Shown: positions 9,307 to 14,966 of the stretch, piece after piece | Layout: each line of letters starts with the position of its first letter | How positions within the stretch are numbered: position 1 is the stretch's first letter | Source of the DNA: G020354085 sp964629975 | GTDB taxonomy: Bacteria > Pseudomonadota > Gammaproteobacteria > Acidiferrobacterales > Sulfurifustaceae | Length of the DNA stretch: 14,966 bases | Direction: 5' to 3' | NCBI GenBank assembly: GCA_964629975.1 | Contig: CAZVUN010000073.1 | Span: forward strand, 1-14,966 | Translations under genes and position numbers: made by a program | The notes under the pieces: generated by a model | What the model saw: only the letters and a program-made list of their open reading frames with translations | Told to the model about the DNA's origin: nothing | Database searches by the model: none

Positions 9307-9329
9307 ACATACCCGATTTCTTTGGTCAA
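9302..9329 (-). promoter_or_regulatory. Predicted iscR (isc operon) promoter
   Basis: On the minus strand the -35 box TTGACC (9329-9324) and -10 box TAAAAC (9307-9302) are 16 bases apart. The -10 lies about 38 bases before the iscR start codon. The boxes lie inside the two IscR boxes, the arrangement expected for autorepression by holo-IscR. Confidence 0.6.
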
Positions 9330-9333
9330 CTAT
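9309..9333 (-). promoter_or_regulatory. IscR type 1 binding site
   Basis: Read on the minus strand, half-sites ATAGTTGAC and ATCGGGTAT flank a short A-rich centre, 25 bases in all. My count is about 21 matches of 25 to the known type 1 consensus ATASYYGACTRWWWYAGTCRRSTAT. It covers the -35 box and most of the spacer of the iscR promoter. It also overlaps the TAG stop codon of cysE (9330-9332). Confidence 0.8.
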
Positions 9334-10094
9334 TTCTTGGGGTCGTCTTCCGGGATTTCCAGGCTGGCGACATCGAGCTCCGGCAGTTCGAGACTGACCC
9401 TAATATTGGCCGACTCCAAGGCAGTCGACAGTGCTTTCATTTTTTGATCAAGGAGATGCAAGTGATCGAGCATGCAATCGATGGCGTGGGCGACGGGGTC
9501 CGGCATGCCCTCAGACTGCCCGTAGGCCTCAAAGCCGATCTTCCTGGCCATCGCCTTGCGCAGCGCGGACTTGGCGTCGTCCTGCTTGACGATCACACGA
9601 CCAGGTACGCCCACGACCGTGGCGCCCGCGGGCACGTCCTTCACCACCACGGAATTCGACCCGATTCGCGCGTTATCGCCGACCGTGATCGGGCCCAACA
9701 CCTTGGCGCCGGCGCCGATTACAACGTTGTTGCCGAGCGTGGGATGGCGCTTCTCCTTGCGCCAGGTGGTGCCCCCGAGGGTGACGCCGTGGTAGAGCGT
9801 GCAGTCATCACCGATTTCGGCGGTCTCGCCGATGACCACGCCCATGCCATGATCAATGAAGAAGCGCCGACCGATGCGCGCGCCCGGGTGAATCTCGATG
9901 CCGGTCAGCCAGCGCGCAAACTGCGCGACCACGCGGCCCAGCCACTTCAGGTGCCAGCGCCACAGACGGTGGGCCAGCCGATGCAGGGCAAGCGCGTGCA
10001 CCCCGGGATAGGTCGTCAACACCTCGAACGCCGAGCGCGCCGCGGGATCGCGTGCGTACACGCTTTGCAGATAATCGCTGATGCCCTTGAACAT
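9330..10094 (-). CDS. cysE: Serine O-acetyltransferase CysE (short, EpsC-type)
   Basis: The enzyme acetylates L-serine with acetyl-CoA to give O-acetylserine, the precursor to which sulfide is added to make cysteine. The 254-residue protein has the left-handed beta-helix hexapeptide repeats at about 65-165. Active-site marks are EIHPGARIG at 67-75, the D81-H82 pair (FIDHGMG) and RHP with H117. It lacks the longer N-terminal helical domain of E. coli CysE and resembles the Bacillus/Azotobacter CysE2 form. The C-terminal extension ends PEDDPKK rather than in the Ile that docks into CysK in E. coli. It lies 38 bases after trmJ and 65 before iscR. Cysteine made here is the sulfur source for the desulfurases downstream. 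Confidence 0.95.
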   Translation of the reverse strand: MFKGISDYLQSVYARDPAARSAFEVLTTYPGVHALALHRLAHRLWRWHLKWLGRVVAQFARWLTGIEIHPGARIGRRFFIDHGMGVVIGETAEIGDDCTLYHGVTLGGTTWRKEKRHPTLGNNVVIGAGAKVLGPITVGDNARIGSNSVVVKDVPAGATVVGVPGRVIVKQDDAKSALRKAMARKIGFEAYGQSEGMPDPVAHAIDCMLDHLHLLDQKMKALSTALESANIRVSLELPELDVASLEIPEDDPKK

Positions 10095-10132
10095 GGCGCT
10101 GGCCTGACCCGATCAGAAGTCGAGTCATTCTA

Positions 10133-10876
10133 TCAACTTTGCCGGCCTCTGGTCTGCTCCACGGCCGTCAGGATGCCGCGCAGGATGTTGTACTCGTTTG
10201 CATCGAGCTGCGCGCGATTGAACAGGCGCGTAAGGCGCCGCATCAGCAGGCGCGGGTTGGCCGGATCCAGGAAGCCAACGCCGATCAGCACCCTCTCCAG
10301 GTGTGCATACAGCCGCTGCAGATCCGCCGCCGTCACCGCCGCGCCCGCTGGCGGCGCGCCAGTGCCCGGTGCGGCCGCCGTGCGGTGTGCGCAATAGATT
10401 TCGTAGGCGAGTATCTGCACCGCGGCTGCGATGTTGAGCGAGGGATAGGCCGGATTGGCCGCGATGCTGGTCATGTAGTGACAGCGGTCGAGCTCCTCGT
10501 TGCGCAGTCCGGTCCGTTCCTGTCCGAACAGCAGCGCGACCGGCCCCGCCGCGGCATCGCACAGCAACTGCTGTGCGCACTGCGCCGGGCTCAGCGGCGG
10601 CCAGGCGATGTGACGCTCGCGCGCACTCGTACCGATCACGCGCACGCAATCACCGATGGCCTCCTCGAGGTTCTGGCACACGCGCGCGGCGTCGAGCACG
10701 TCCTCGGCGCCGGCCGCCATGGCGGTCGCCTCCGGGTCCGGGAAGCGTTGGGGCGCGACCACCTGCAGCGCGCTCAGCCCCATCGTCTTCATGGCGCGCG
10801 CGGTTGCCCCGATGTTGCCCGGGTGCGTGGGCCGGACCAGCACGATGCGGATATTGGCAAGCGGCATAACCATCAT
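10133..10876 (-). CDS. trmJ: tRNA (cytidine/uridine-2'-O)-methyltransferase TrmJ
   Basis: TrmJ is a SPOUT-fold enzyme that 2'-O-methylates position 32 in the tRNA anticodon loop, using S-adenosylmethionine. The 247-residue protein (246 in E. coli) has the N-terminal PTHPGNIGATARAMKTMGL. The knotted SAM-binding part follows: LLFGQERTGLRNEELDRCHY, then IAANPAYPSLNIAAAVQILAYEIY. A C-terminal helical extension is typical of TrmJ and separates it from the shorter TrmL. Three Met codons occur at residues 1, 2 and 4. GGTGAGG lies 4 bases before the first, so the second or the fourth may equally be used. trmJ next to cysE/iscR or suhB is a common gammaproteobacterial order. Confidence 0.95.
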   Translation of the reverse strand: MMVMPLANIRIVLVRPTHPGNIGATARAMKTMGLSALQVVAPQRFPDPEATAMAAGAEDVLDAARVCQNLEEAIGDCVRVIGTSARERHIAWPPLSPAQCAQQLLCDAAAGPVALLFGQERTGLRNEELDRCHYMTSIAANPAYPSLNIAAAVQILAYEIYCAHRTAAAPGTGAPPAGAAVTAADLQRLYAHLERVLIGVGFLDPANPRLLMRRLTRLFNRAQLDANEYNILRGILTAVEQTRGRQS

Positions 10877-10877
10877 T

Positions 10878-10906
10878 TTGCCTCACCCCGGGCCGATCGC
10901 TACAAT
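10878..10906 (+). promoter_or_regulatory. Predicted sigma-70 promoter of suhB
   Basis: TTGCCT (10878-10883) and TACAAT (10901-10906) are exactly 17 bases apart, with 4/6 and 5/6 matches to consensus. Transcription would begin near 10913, about 44 bases before the suhB ATG. It lies in the 80-base divergent gap to trmJ. A minus-strand TTGTCA (10932-10927) could be a -35 for trmJ, but I see no good matching -10. Confidence 0.65.
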
Positions 10907-10956
10907 GCGCGCCGCTCTTCGTCCTTTGACAATCCGCCTCTGTTCCCGGAGTTCCC

Positions 10957-11754
10957 ATGCACCCGATGCTCCACACCGCGGTGAAGGCCGCACGCCGCGC
11001 CGGCACCGTCATCATGCGCCAGCTCGACTGGCTCGAGCAGCTGACGGTGGAGAGCAAGGGGCGCCGCGACTACGTCACGGAAGTCGACCGCCAGGCCGAG
11101 GCCGAGATCATCCGTGTCTTGCGCACGGCCTACCCGGGTCACGCGATCCTGGCGGAGGAAAGCGGGCCGCAAAGCGGCGACGACTACCTCTGGATCATTG
11201 ATCCACTCGATGGCACGACCAATTACCTGCATGGCTATCCGCAGTTCGCCGTGTCCATCGCGCTCTCGCACAAGGGTCGCCTCGAGCAGGCCGTGGTGTT
11301 CGACCCGCACCGCAACGAGCTCTTCACCGCCACCCGCGGCCAGGGCGCGCAGCTCAACGACCGGCGCATGCGCGTCAGCCGCGTGCACGATCTCGAACTC
11401 GCGCTGCTTGGCACCGGCTTCCCGTTCCGCTCCACCGAGAATCTGGAGGTATGGATCAACACCCTGCGCCCGCTGCTCACGGCCTCGAGCGGCATTCGGC
11501 GCGCCGGCTCGGCGGCGCTCGATCTCGCCCATGTGGCCTGTGGCCGTTTCGATGGTTTCTGGGAGTTTGGTCTCAGCCCCTGGGACATGGCGGCCGGGGC
11601 ACTGCTGATCCAGGAGGCCGGCGGCATGGTGAGCGACCTCGCCGGCGGCGGCGCGTACCTTGAAAGCGGCAACATCATCGCCGGCAATCCGAAGATCTAC
11701 GACGAGATGCTGCGCCACATCCGCCCGCACCTGCCGCCGGCCCTGAACCGCTGA
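10957..11754 (+). CDS. suhB: Inositol-1-monophosphatase family protein SuhB
   Basis: SuhB is a Mg2+-dependent inositol monophosphatase. In E. coli it also works as an rRNA antitermination factor with NusA. The 265-residue product (267 in E. coli) has the metal-binding set E67 (AEESG), D82 and D85 within DPLDGTTN, and D210 in SPWDMAAG. The characteristic GIRRAGSAALDLAHVACGRFDGFWE is also present at 179-203. GGAG lies 5 bases before the ATG, and a good sigma-70 promoter lies in the gap to the divergent trmJ. The gene converges on the PilZ-like gene with only 6 bases between stops, so its terminator, if any, must lie inside that gene. The family is certain; which of its two known roles matters here is not shown. 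Confidence 0.95.
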   Translation: MHPMLHTAVKAARRAGTVIMRQLDWLEQLTVESKGRRDYVTEVDRQAEAEIIRVLRTAYPGHAILAEESGPQSGDDYLWIIDPLDGTTNYLHGYPQFAVSIALSHKGRLEQAVVFDPHRNELFTATRGQGAQLNDRRMRVSRVHDLELALLGTGFPFRSTENLEVWINTLRPLLTASSGIRRAGSAALDLAHVACGRFDGFWEFGLSPWDMAAGALLIQEAGGMVSDLAGGGAYLESGNIIAGNPKIYDEMLRHIRPHLPPALNR

Positions 11755-11760
11755 ACGCGG

Positions 11761-13482
11761 CTATGCCGCTGCGATCGGTGCGAACAGGACCTGTTCGTAA
11801 GACCCGGTGCGTTCCAGCTGCTTGAGCAGGCGCACCGGCTGCGCCGGACTGTCGCCGTCGTAGAGCAGAAAGTCCTGGTCGCGCCGGAACACCCCGCGCG
11901 CCACCAGCAGCGTCGCCGGCCGATGCATCGCCTCGAGCGGTGCGAGCCACAAGGCCAGAACCTGATTCTCCGCCCTTGCGCGTGCGTGCACCGGCCACAG
12001 CGCCACGGGCTTGGCGTGCGGTGCGAGCAGCTCGACGCCGAGCTCGAGGCTCGCCGCATCGGCGTTCTTCATCCACCGCACCACACCGATGCTCCAGTGC
12101 CCGATATCGTTGCTGCGCTGGATGCCGAGCGGCTCGCCGACGCGCACGTGCGCGAGCGCAGCGCCGGCACGAGCGAGCAACAGGCCGCGCGCGCTCAGGT
12201 CGCGCACCTGCCAGCGATCGACACGGTACAGATCAGCCGCCGCCGTGCCCACGCGTGCCGCCGCGCCGCTGGCCGCCTCGGCAGCGCTCGGCTCGTCGAG
12301 CGCGATATAGACCTCGTCCGCGTCGGTGTCGCGTTCTTCCTGCGCCCCCACGGGTGGCGGAAGGAACGCGGGCGCATCCGGGGCCGGCCCGCCTGCCGCG
12401 GGAGGCAGCGCGAACGGTTTCTGTCCGTTGACGAAGAAATGCACGGCACCGAGACCGGCGCACAGAAAGACCGAACCCTGGCGCTTGAGGCGCGCGTGCT
12501 GCCGGCGCGGCACCAGCGCCCAGGCGCGCACCAGCCGACGCATCAGATCGAGGGCCGGCGCCTCCAGGCAATCGAGCCCGAGCCCGAGTGTTCTGACGGA
12601 CTCGCCCTTCTGCAGGCGCCCGACAAAGCCGTGGACATGGCGCACCAGCTCGACCGTATTGAGCGCGCGCAAGGTGTCGCTCGCCGCGGTATGCGCGTCG
12701 CGCGGGAACGGCGTCGGCGGCGCGTCCGCCGTCAAATCCACGAGGAAGTGACCGACCGGGTTGGTGACCGCGAGGTCGGTGTGCAACGACGCCTTGCCCG
12801 CCCAATGCTGCAGGAACTGCTGCACGAGTGCGTAATCCCCCTGCCCGAGCTGATACGGGTTGGCGAGCGCGAGCAGCAAGGTCTGCAGGTAACGGTCGCG
12901 CACGGTCTGCGCGGCGCCCGGCTCACGCTCGCCGTTCATTGGCTCGCGCTCCCGCCCGGTCGCTTCCGCATAGCGGTAGAGCGTGTGGATCTCGCGCCAC
13001 AGCCCGGGCGGATACGGCATGTACACCTGGTAGGACCGCAGCAGCACCTCGGCCAGGTAGTGCAAACCGCGCTCGGTCGCTTGACCGGCGAGCTGCTTGC
13101 GCGTCCAGGGCAGGCGCACGCGCGCCAGGTCATGCAGGCAGCACTTGTAGCCGTAGGCCATCTCCATGTGCAGCTGGCGGACGAACTCGGCCAACTGCCG
13201 CTTCTTGGGCGGCAACGGAAACGGCAGGTGCAGGTAGTGCGCCTGCATCCCGGTACAGGCCCGGGCCATCGCCGGGGCGTACAGCCCCATCAGTTCGTAG
13301 CGCTGCTGTGGATCGATGTCCTGGCGATTGAGGGTGTAGAGCGACTGGTAGATCTCGCGCCCCGCCTCGACCGGATCGGCGCTTGGCAGCGTCTCCAGCC
13401 AGGCACGCGCATAGCGCGGATTGGCCTCGGCGACCCAGGCGGAAACGCGCTTCTCGGGAACTGACAGAACAAAGGCAACCAC
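11761..13482 (-). CDS. Unknown-function protein with split PilZ-like domain
   Basis: From GTG 13482 (AAGAGG lies 6 bases ahead) the product has 573 residues, soluble, with no signal peptide or membrane segment. The frame is open to 13653, but the extra 57 residues look like non-coding and would cover the likely promoter. Residues 1-310 look helical and I do not recognise a family. RxxxR (R327-R331), followed by the strand-like SVFLCAGLGAVHFFV, resembles the start of a PilZ domain. A Pro/Ala-rich stretch of about 75 residues follows. Then WQVRDLSARG supplies DxSxxG (D428, S430, G433), with IGVVRWM and LELGVELL as later strands. RxxxR and DxSxxG together bind c-di-GMP in PilZ proteins, but here they are about 97 residues apart instead of about 20-30. 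The c-di-GMP role is inference. Confidence 0.75.
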   Translation of the reverse strand: MVAFVLSVPEKRVSAWVAEANPRYARAWLETLPSADPVEAGREIYQSLYTLNRQDIDPQQRYELMGLYAPAMARACTGMQAHYLHLPFPLPPKKRQLAEFVRQLHMEMAYGYKCCLHDLARVRLPWTRKQLAGQATERGLHYLAEVLLRSYQVYMPYPPGLWREIHTLYRYAEATGREREPMNGEREPGAAQTVRDRYLQTLLLALANPYQLGQGDYALVQQFLQHWAGKASLHTDLAVTNPVGHFLVDLTADAPPTPFPRDAHTAASDTLRALNTVELVRHVHGFVGRLQKGESVRTLGLGLDCLEAPALDLMRRLVRAWALVPRRQHARLKRQGSVFLCAGLGAVHFFVNGQKPFALPPAAGGPAPDAPAFLPPPVGAQEERDTDADEVYIALDEPSAAEAASGAAARVGTAAADLYRVDRWQVRDLSARGLLLARAGAALAHVRVGEPLGIQRSNDIGHWSIGVVRWMKNADAASLELGVELLAPHAKPVALWPVHARARAENQVLALWLAPLEAMHRPATLLVARGVFRRDQDFLLYDGDSPAQPVRLLKQLERTGSYEQVLFAPIAAA

Positions 13483-13523
13483 GTGTGACCTCTTACGCCC
13501 GCAGGTCCTTGTGCTTGTTCTTG

Positions 13524-13549
13524 CGGCCACTTTCGGCCGGACGATCCGG
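13524..13549 (-). other. Two overlapping hairpins in the PilZ-like gene leader
   Basis: On the message the first hairpin is CCGGA-TCG-TCCGG (13549-13537). The second is CGGCC-GAAAGT-GGCCG (13539-13524). They share bases 13537-13539, so the complete stems cannot form together. Both fall in the expected 5' untranslated leader. The stems are only 5 base pairs, so this may be chance in GC-rich DNA. Confidence 0.35.
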
Positions 13550-13561
13550 TAACGATAGTTT

Positions 13562-13589
13562 ATGGTATCCGTTGCCGAGAACAGGTCAA
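13562..13589 (-). promoter_or_regulatory. Predicted sigma-70 promoter of the PilZ-like gene
   Basis: On the minus strand TTGACC (13589-13584) and TACCAT (13567-13562) are 16 bases apart, with 5/6 and 4/6 matches. Transcription would begin near 13555, giving a leader of about 70 bases before GTG 13482. This supports the shorter start of the protein, since the longer frame begins upstream of the promoter. Confidence 0.5.
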
Positions 13590-13704
13590 CGCGACCGCCG
13601 CACCGCCCCGTGCGCTTGGGGTGGTCCGCGGCCGGGCTGCGTCGCCGCGGCACCGCCGGGCAACCTCGGAACTCCCGCCGTTTGCGCCGTTAAGGTCATG
13701 TAAT

Positions 13705-13732
13705 TCCACACAAACCTCTTAGTGTGTATCAT
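13705..13732 (+). promoter_or_regulatory. Possible fdxA promoter
   Basis: TCCACA (13705-13710) and TATCAT (13727-13732) are 16 bases apart and match consensus at 4/6 and 5/6. Transcription would start near 13739, about 27 bases before the fdxA ATG. The palindrome at 13707-13726 fills the space between the two boxes. Confidence 0.4.
13707..13726. repeat. Inverted repeat in the fdxA promoter (operator candidate)
   Basis: CACACAAA and TTAGTGTG form 8-base arms around CCTC, with one mismatched pair. The 20-base dyad overlaps the -35 box and spacer of the predicted fdxA promoter, the place where a repressor would bind. It does not resemble an FNR, Fur or IscR site. Too early in the transcript to be a terminator. 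Confidence 0.45.
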
Positions 13733-13765
13733 GGCGCCCAAGCGTCACCGTCGAGGGGAAGCACC

Positions 13766-14089
13766 ATGACCTACGTGGTTACCGAGAACTGTATCCGCTG
13801 CAAGTACACCGACTGCGTGGAGGTCTGCCCCGTCGACTGCTTCCACGAGGGACCGAATTTTCTCGTCATCGACCCGGATGAGTGCATCGACTGCACGCTG
13901 TGCGTTCCGGAATGTCCGGTCAACGCGATCTTCGCCGAGGACGACGTGCCCGAGGCGATGAGCGCCTTCATTGCGCTCAACGCCGAGCTCGCCAAGAAAT
14001 GGCCGGTCATCACGGAAAAGAAACCCCCGCCGGCCGATGCCGCCGAGTGGGAAGACAAACCGGGCAAGCTTCAGTACCTTGAACGCTGA
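13766..14089 (+). CDS. fdxA: 7Fe ferredoxin FdxA ([3Fe-4S][4Fe-4S])
   Basis: This small electron carrier closely resembles Azotobacter vinelandii ferredoxin I. From ATG 13766 it has 107 residues, the same length as FdI with its Met; GAGGGGAAG lies just before. A longer frame from 13724 adds 14 unlikely residues. By alignment to FdI, the 3Fe-4S cluster is held by C9, C17 and C50. The 4Fe-4S cluster is held by C21, C40, C43 and C46, with C25 the free cysteine beside it. C12 is the extra non-ligand Cys. The ending KLQYLER is typical. The gene has its own promoter region and is followed, with an 11-base overlap, by an AddB-like gene. Its redox partner cannot be told from the window. Confidence 0.96.
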   Translation: MTYVVTENCIRCKYTDCVEVCPVDCFHEGPNFLVIDPDECIDCTLCVPECPVNAIFAEDDVPEAMSAFIALNAELAKKWPVITEKKPPPADAAEWEDKPGKLQYLER

Positions 14090-14966
14090 CGGCGCAATCG
14101 AGCTGTTAGCCTACGGGGACGACCCGCTCCTTCACCTCGCCGATCTGCTGCTCGACCGTCACGCCGGCGAGCTGCCGAATCTCTCCCGGCACGTCGTGCT
14201 GCTGCCGCACCTCGGCGCCGCAGCGCGCCTGCGCCGCCTGTTGCTCGCGCGCGCACGCGGGCGCGGGCGCGATGCGCTCCTGCCGCCCGTGTGCGCGACA
14301 CCGGCGCGCTGGTTCGCCGGCTTCAGTGATCCGCTCCGCCGGGTACTGACCCGCAGCGCGCGCGAGGCGCGCCTGGCCCGCGCACTCGCAGACGCCCCGC
14401 GGCTGCGCGCGCGCTTCGGGTTATGGCCGCTGCTCGACAGCCTGCTCGCGCTGTTCGATGAGCTCAATGCCCAGCGCGTCGACCTGCCACCCGACCTCCC
14501 GAGCTTCCAGCGCATGGTGGCCGAGGGCTATGGCGCCACGCCCGCACTCGCGCCCCTCGCCGATGAGGCCGCCCTGGTGCACCGGCTGTGGCACGCCTGG
14601 AACGAACAGCTGGCGGCGGAGGGCCTGCTCGATGAGGTGCTCGCCATGCGCGATGGCCTGCAGCGCTCACTCGCCGCGCTCGCGCCCGAGGTGCACGTCT
14701 ATCTCGCGGGATTCGTGCGTTTCACGCGGCCTGAGCGCGACTGGCTCAAGGCCATGCAGACACGCGGCCAGGTGACGCTGCTGCTGCAGGCGCACGCCGA
14801 TGCCGGGTGCGAACAACCGGGCGGCCCTGCACACCAGACGCTGCGCGAGCTCGGCGCAACGGCAGTCCGCGACACGGCCGCGCGCGCCGGTTACAGCGCT
14901 TTCCTCGACGCCGTGTTCGCGCCGCAACCCGCGCTGCGTGCGCGCGCCGAGGCGCAGGCCGCGCGC
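14079..14966 (+). CDS. AddB-like / RecB-family recombination protein, N-terminal part (cut by window edge)
   Basis: An open frame of 296 codons runs to the right edge without a stop. The likely start is TTG 14079, overlapping the end of fdxA by 11 bases. No earlier ATG or GTG fits, and the next GTG (14196) would remove a well-formed start (IELLAYGDDPLLHLADLLLD). Features resembling the N-terminal part of PD-(D/E)XK AddB-type proteins are VVLLPHLGAAARLRRLLL, PARWF, LVHRLWHAWNEQL and VYLAGFVRFTRPERDWLK. Such proteins form double-strand-break repair complexes with an AddA/UvrD-like helicase. The nuclease motif and Fe-S cysteines would lie beyond the window, and no Walker A motif is visible here. 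The family call is moderate and the start uncertain. Confidence 0.7.
   Translation, partial: MNADGAIELLAYGDDPLLHLADLLLDRHAGELPNLSRHVVLLPHLGAAARLRRLLLARARGRGRDALLPPVCATPARWFAGFSDPLRRVLTRSAREARLARALADAPRLRARFGLWPLLDSLLALFDELNAQRVDLPPDLPSFQRMVAEGYGATPALAPLADEAALVHRLWHAWNEQLAAEGLLDEVLAMRDGLQRSLAALAPEVHVYLAGFVRFTRPERDWLKAMQTRGQVTLLLQAHADAGCEQPGGPAHQTLRELGATAVRDTAARAGYSAFLDAVFAPQPALRARAEAQAAR

Larger units (their letters stand above)
13483..13765. other. Divergent regulatory interval between the PilZ-like gene and fdxA
   Basis: No gene is supported in these 283 bases. They hold the predicted promoter and hairpin leader of the PilZ-like gene on the left and the predicted promoter and palindrome of fdxA on the right. 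The middle (about 13591-13700) is GC-rich. It contains an imperfect repeat (ACCGCCGCACCGCC, and CGCCGCGGCACCGCC some 45 bases later) without clear function. A 12-codon frame from ATG 13731 ends in the fdxA start and has no ribosome site. Confidence 0.6.

Noticed and set aside
9444..10397. A 317-codon plus-strand frame antisense to cysE and trmJ
   Set aside because: Runs across two well-identified genes and their junction, so it cannot be a real conserved gene.
10900..11730. A 276-codon minus-strand frame antisense to suhB
   Set aside because: suhB has the full metal-binding motif set and its own promoter; the antisense product has no recognisable features.
11923..13464. A 513-codon plus-strand frame antisense to the PilZ-like gene
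   Set aside because: The minus-strand reading has a ribosome site, a promoter and PilZ-like motifs. The plus-strand product is an Arg/His-rich mirror without such signs.
13483..13653. N-terminal extension of the PilZ-like protein by 57 residues
   Set aside because: It would place the start upstream of the promoter candidate, has no ribosome site, and its composition resembles non-coding DNA. GTG 13482 has AAGAGG in front.
13731..13769. A 12-codon frame (MAPKRHRRGEAP) ending in the fdxA start codon, as a leader peptide
   Set aside because: There is no ribosome site, and the start codon falls on the predicted -10 box, so it would hardly be within the transcript.

Overview
The window looks like a chromosomal core segment of a GC-rich gammaproteobacterium. 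The pointers are the full isc gene order with hscBA, fdx and iscX, the rlmN-pilW-rodZ cluster, and a trmJ-cysE-iscR lead-in like that of Azotobacter-type genomes. A sulfur-oxidising or Chromatiales-like lineage would fit, but the sequence does not settle the genus. I see no insertion sequence, tRNA, rRNA, CRISPR array or prophage gene.

Minus strand, bases 10876 down to 1: fourteen genes run in one direction. They are trmJ (tRNA methyltransferase), cysE (serine acetyltransferase), iscR (Fe-S repressor), a NifS-type cysteine desulfurase, iscS, iscU, iscA, hscB, hscA, fdx, iscX, then rlmN (radical-SAM rRNA methyltransferase), pilW/pilF (type IV pilus lipoprotein) and rodZ (cell-shape protein, cut by the left edge). 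Together the block makes cysteine, strips sulfur from it, builds [2Fe-2S] clusters on IscU, hands them on with the HscA/HscB chaperones, and is followed by an Fe-S enzyme, RlmN. A strong IscR box lies on the predicted iscR promoter and reaches into the cysE stop codon. The most unusual point is a second, distinct cysteine desulfurase gene between iscR and iscS.

Right part: suhB (inositol monophosphatase family) is on the plus strand with a good sigma-70 promoter, divergent from trmJ. It converges, with only 6 bases between, on a 573-residue minus-strand protein of unknown function. That protein carries split PilZ-like motifs (RxxxR, then about 97 residues later DxSxxG), so it may be a cyclic-di-GMP receptor of unusual build. 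A 283-base regulatory interval separates it from the divergent fdxA (7Fe ferredoxin). fdxA overlaps the start of an AddB-like recombination protein that runs off the right edge.

Most genes are ordinary conserved ones. The points worth a second look are the duplicated desulfurase, the split-PilZ protein and its leader, an anti-Shine-Dalgarno-like stretch in front of hscA, the palindrome in the fdxA promoter, and the IscR box layout.
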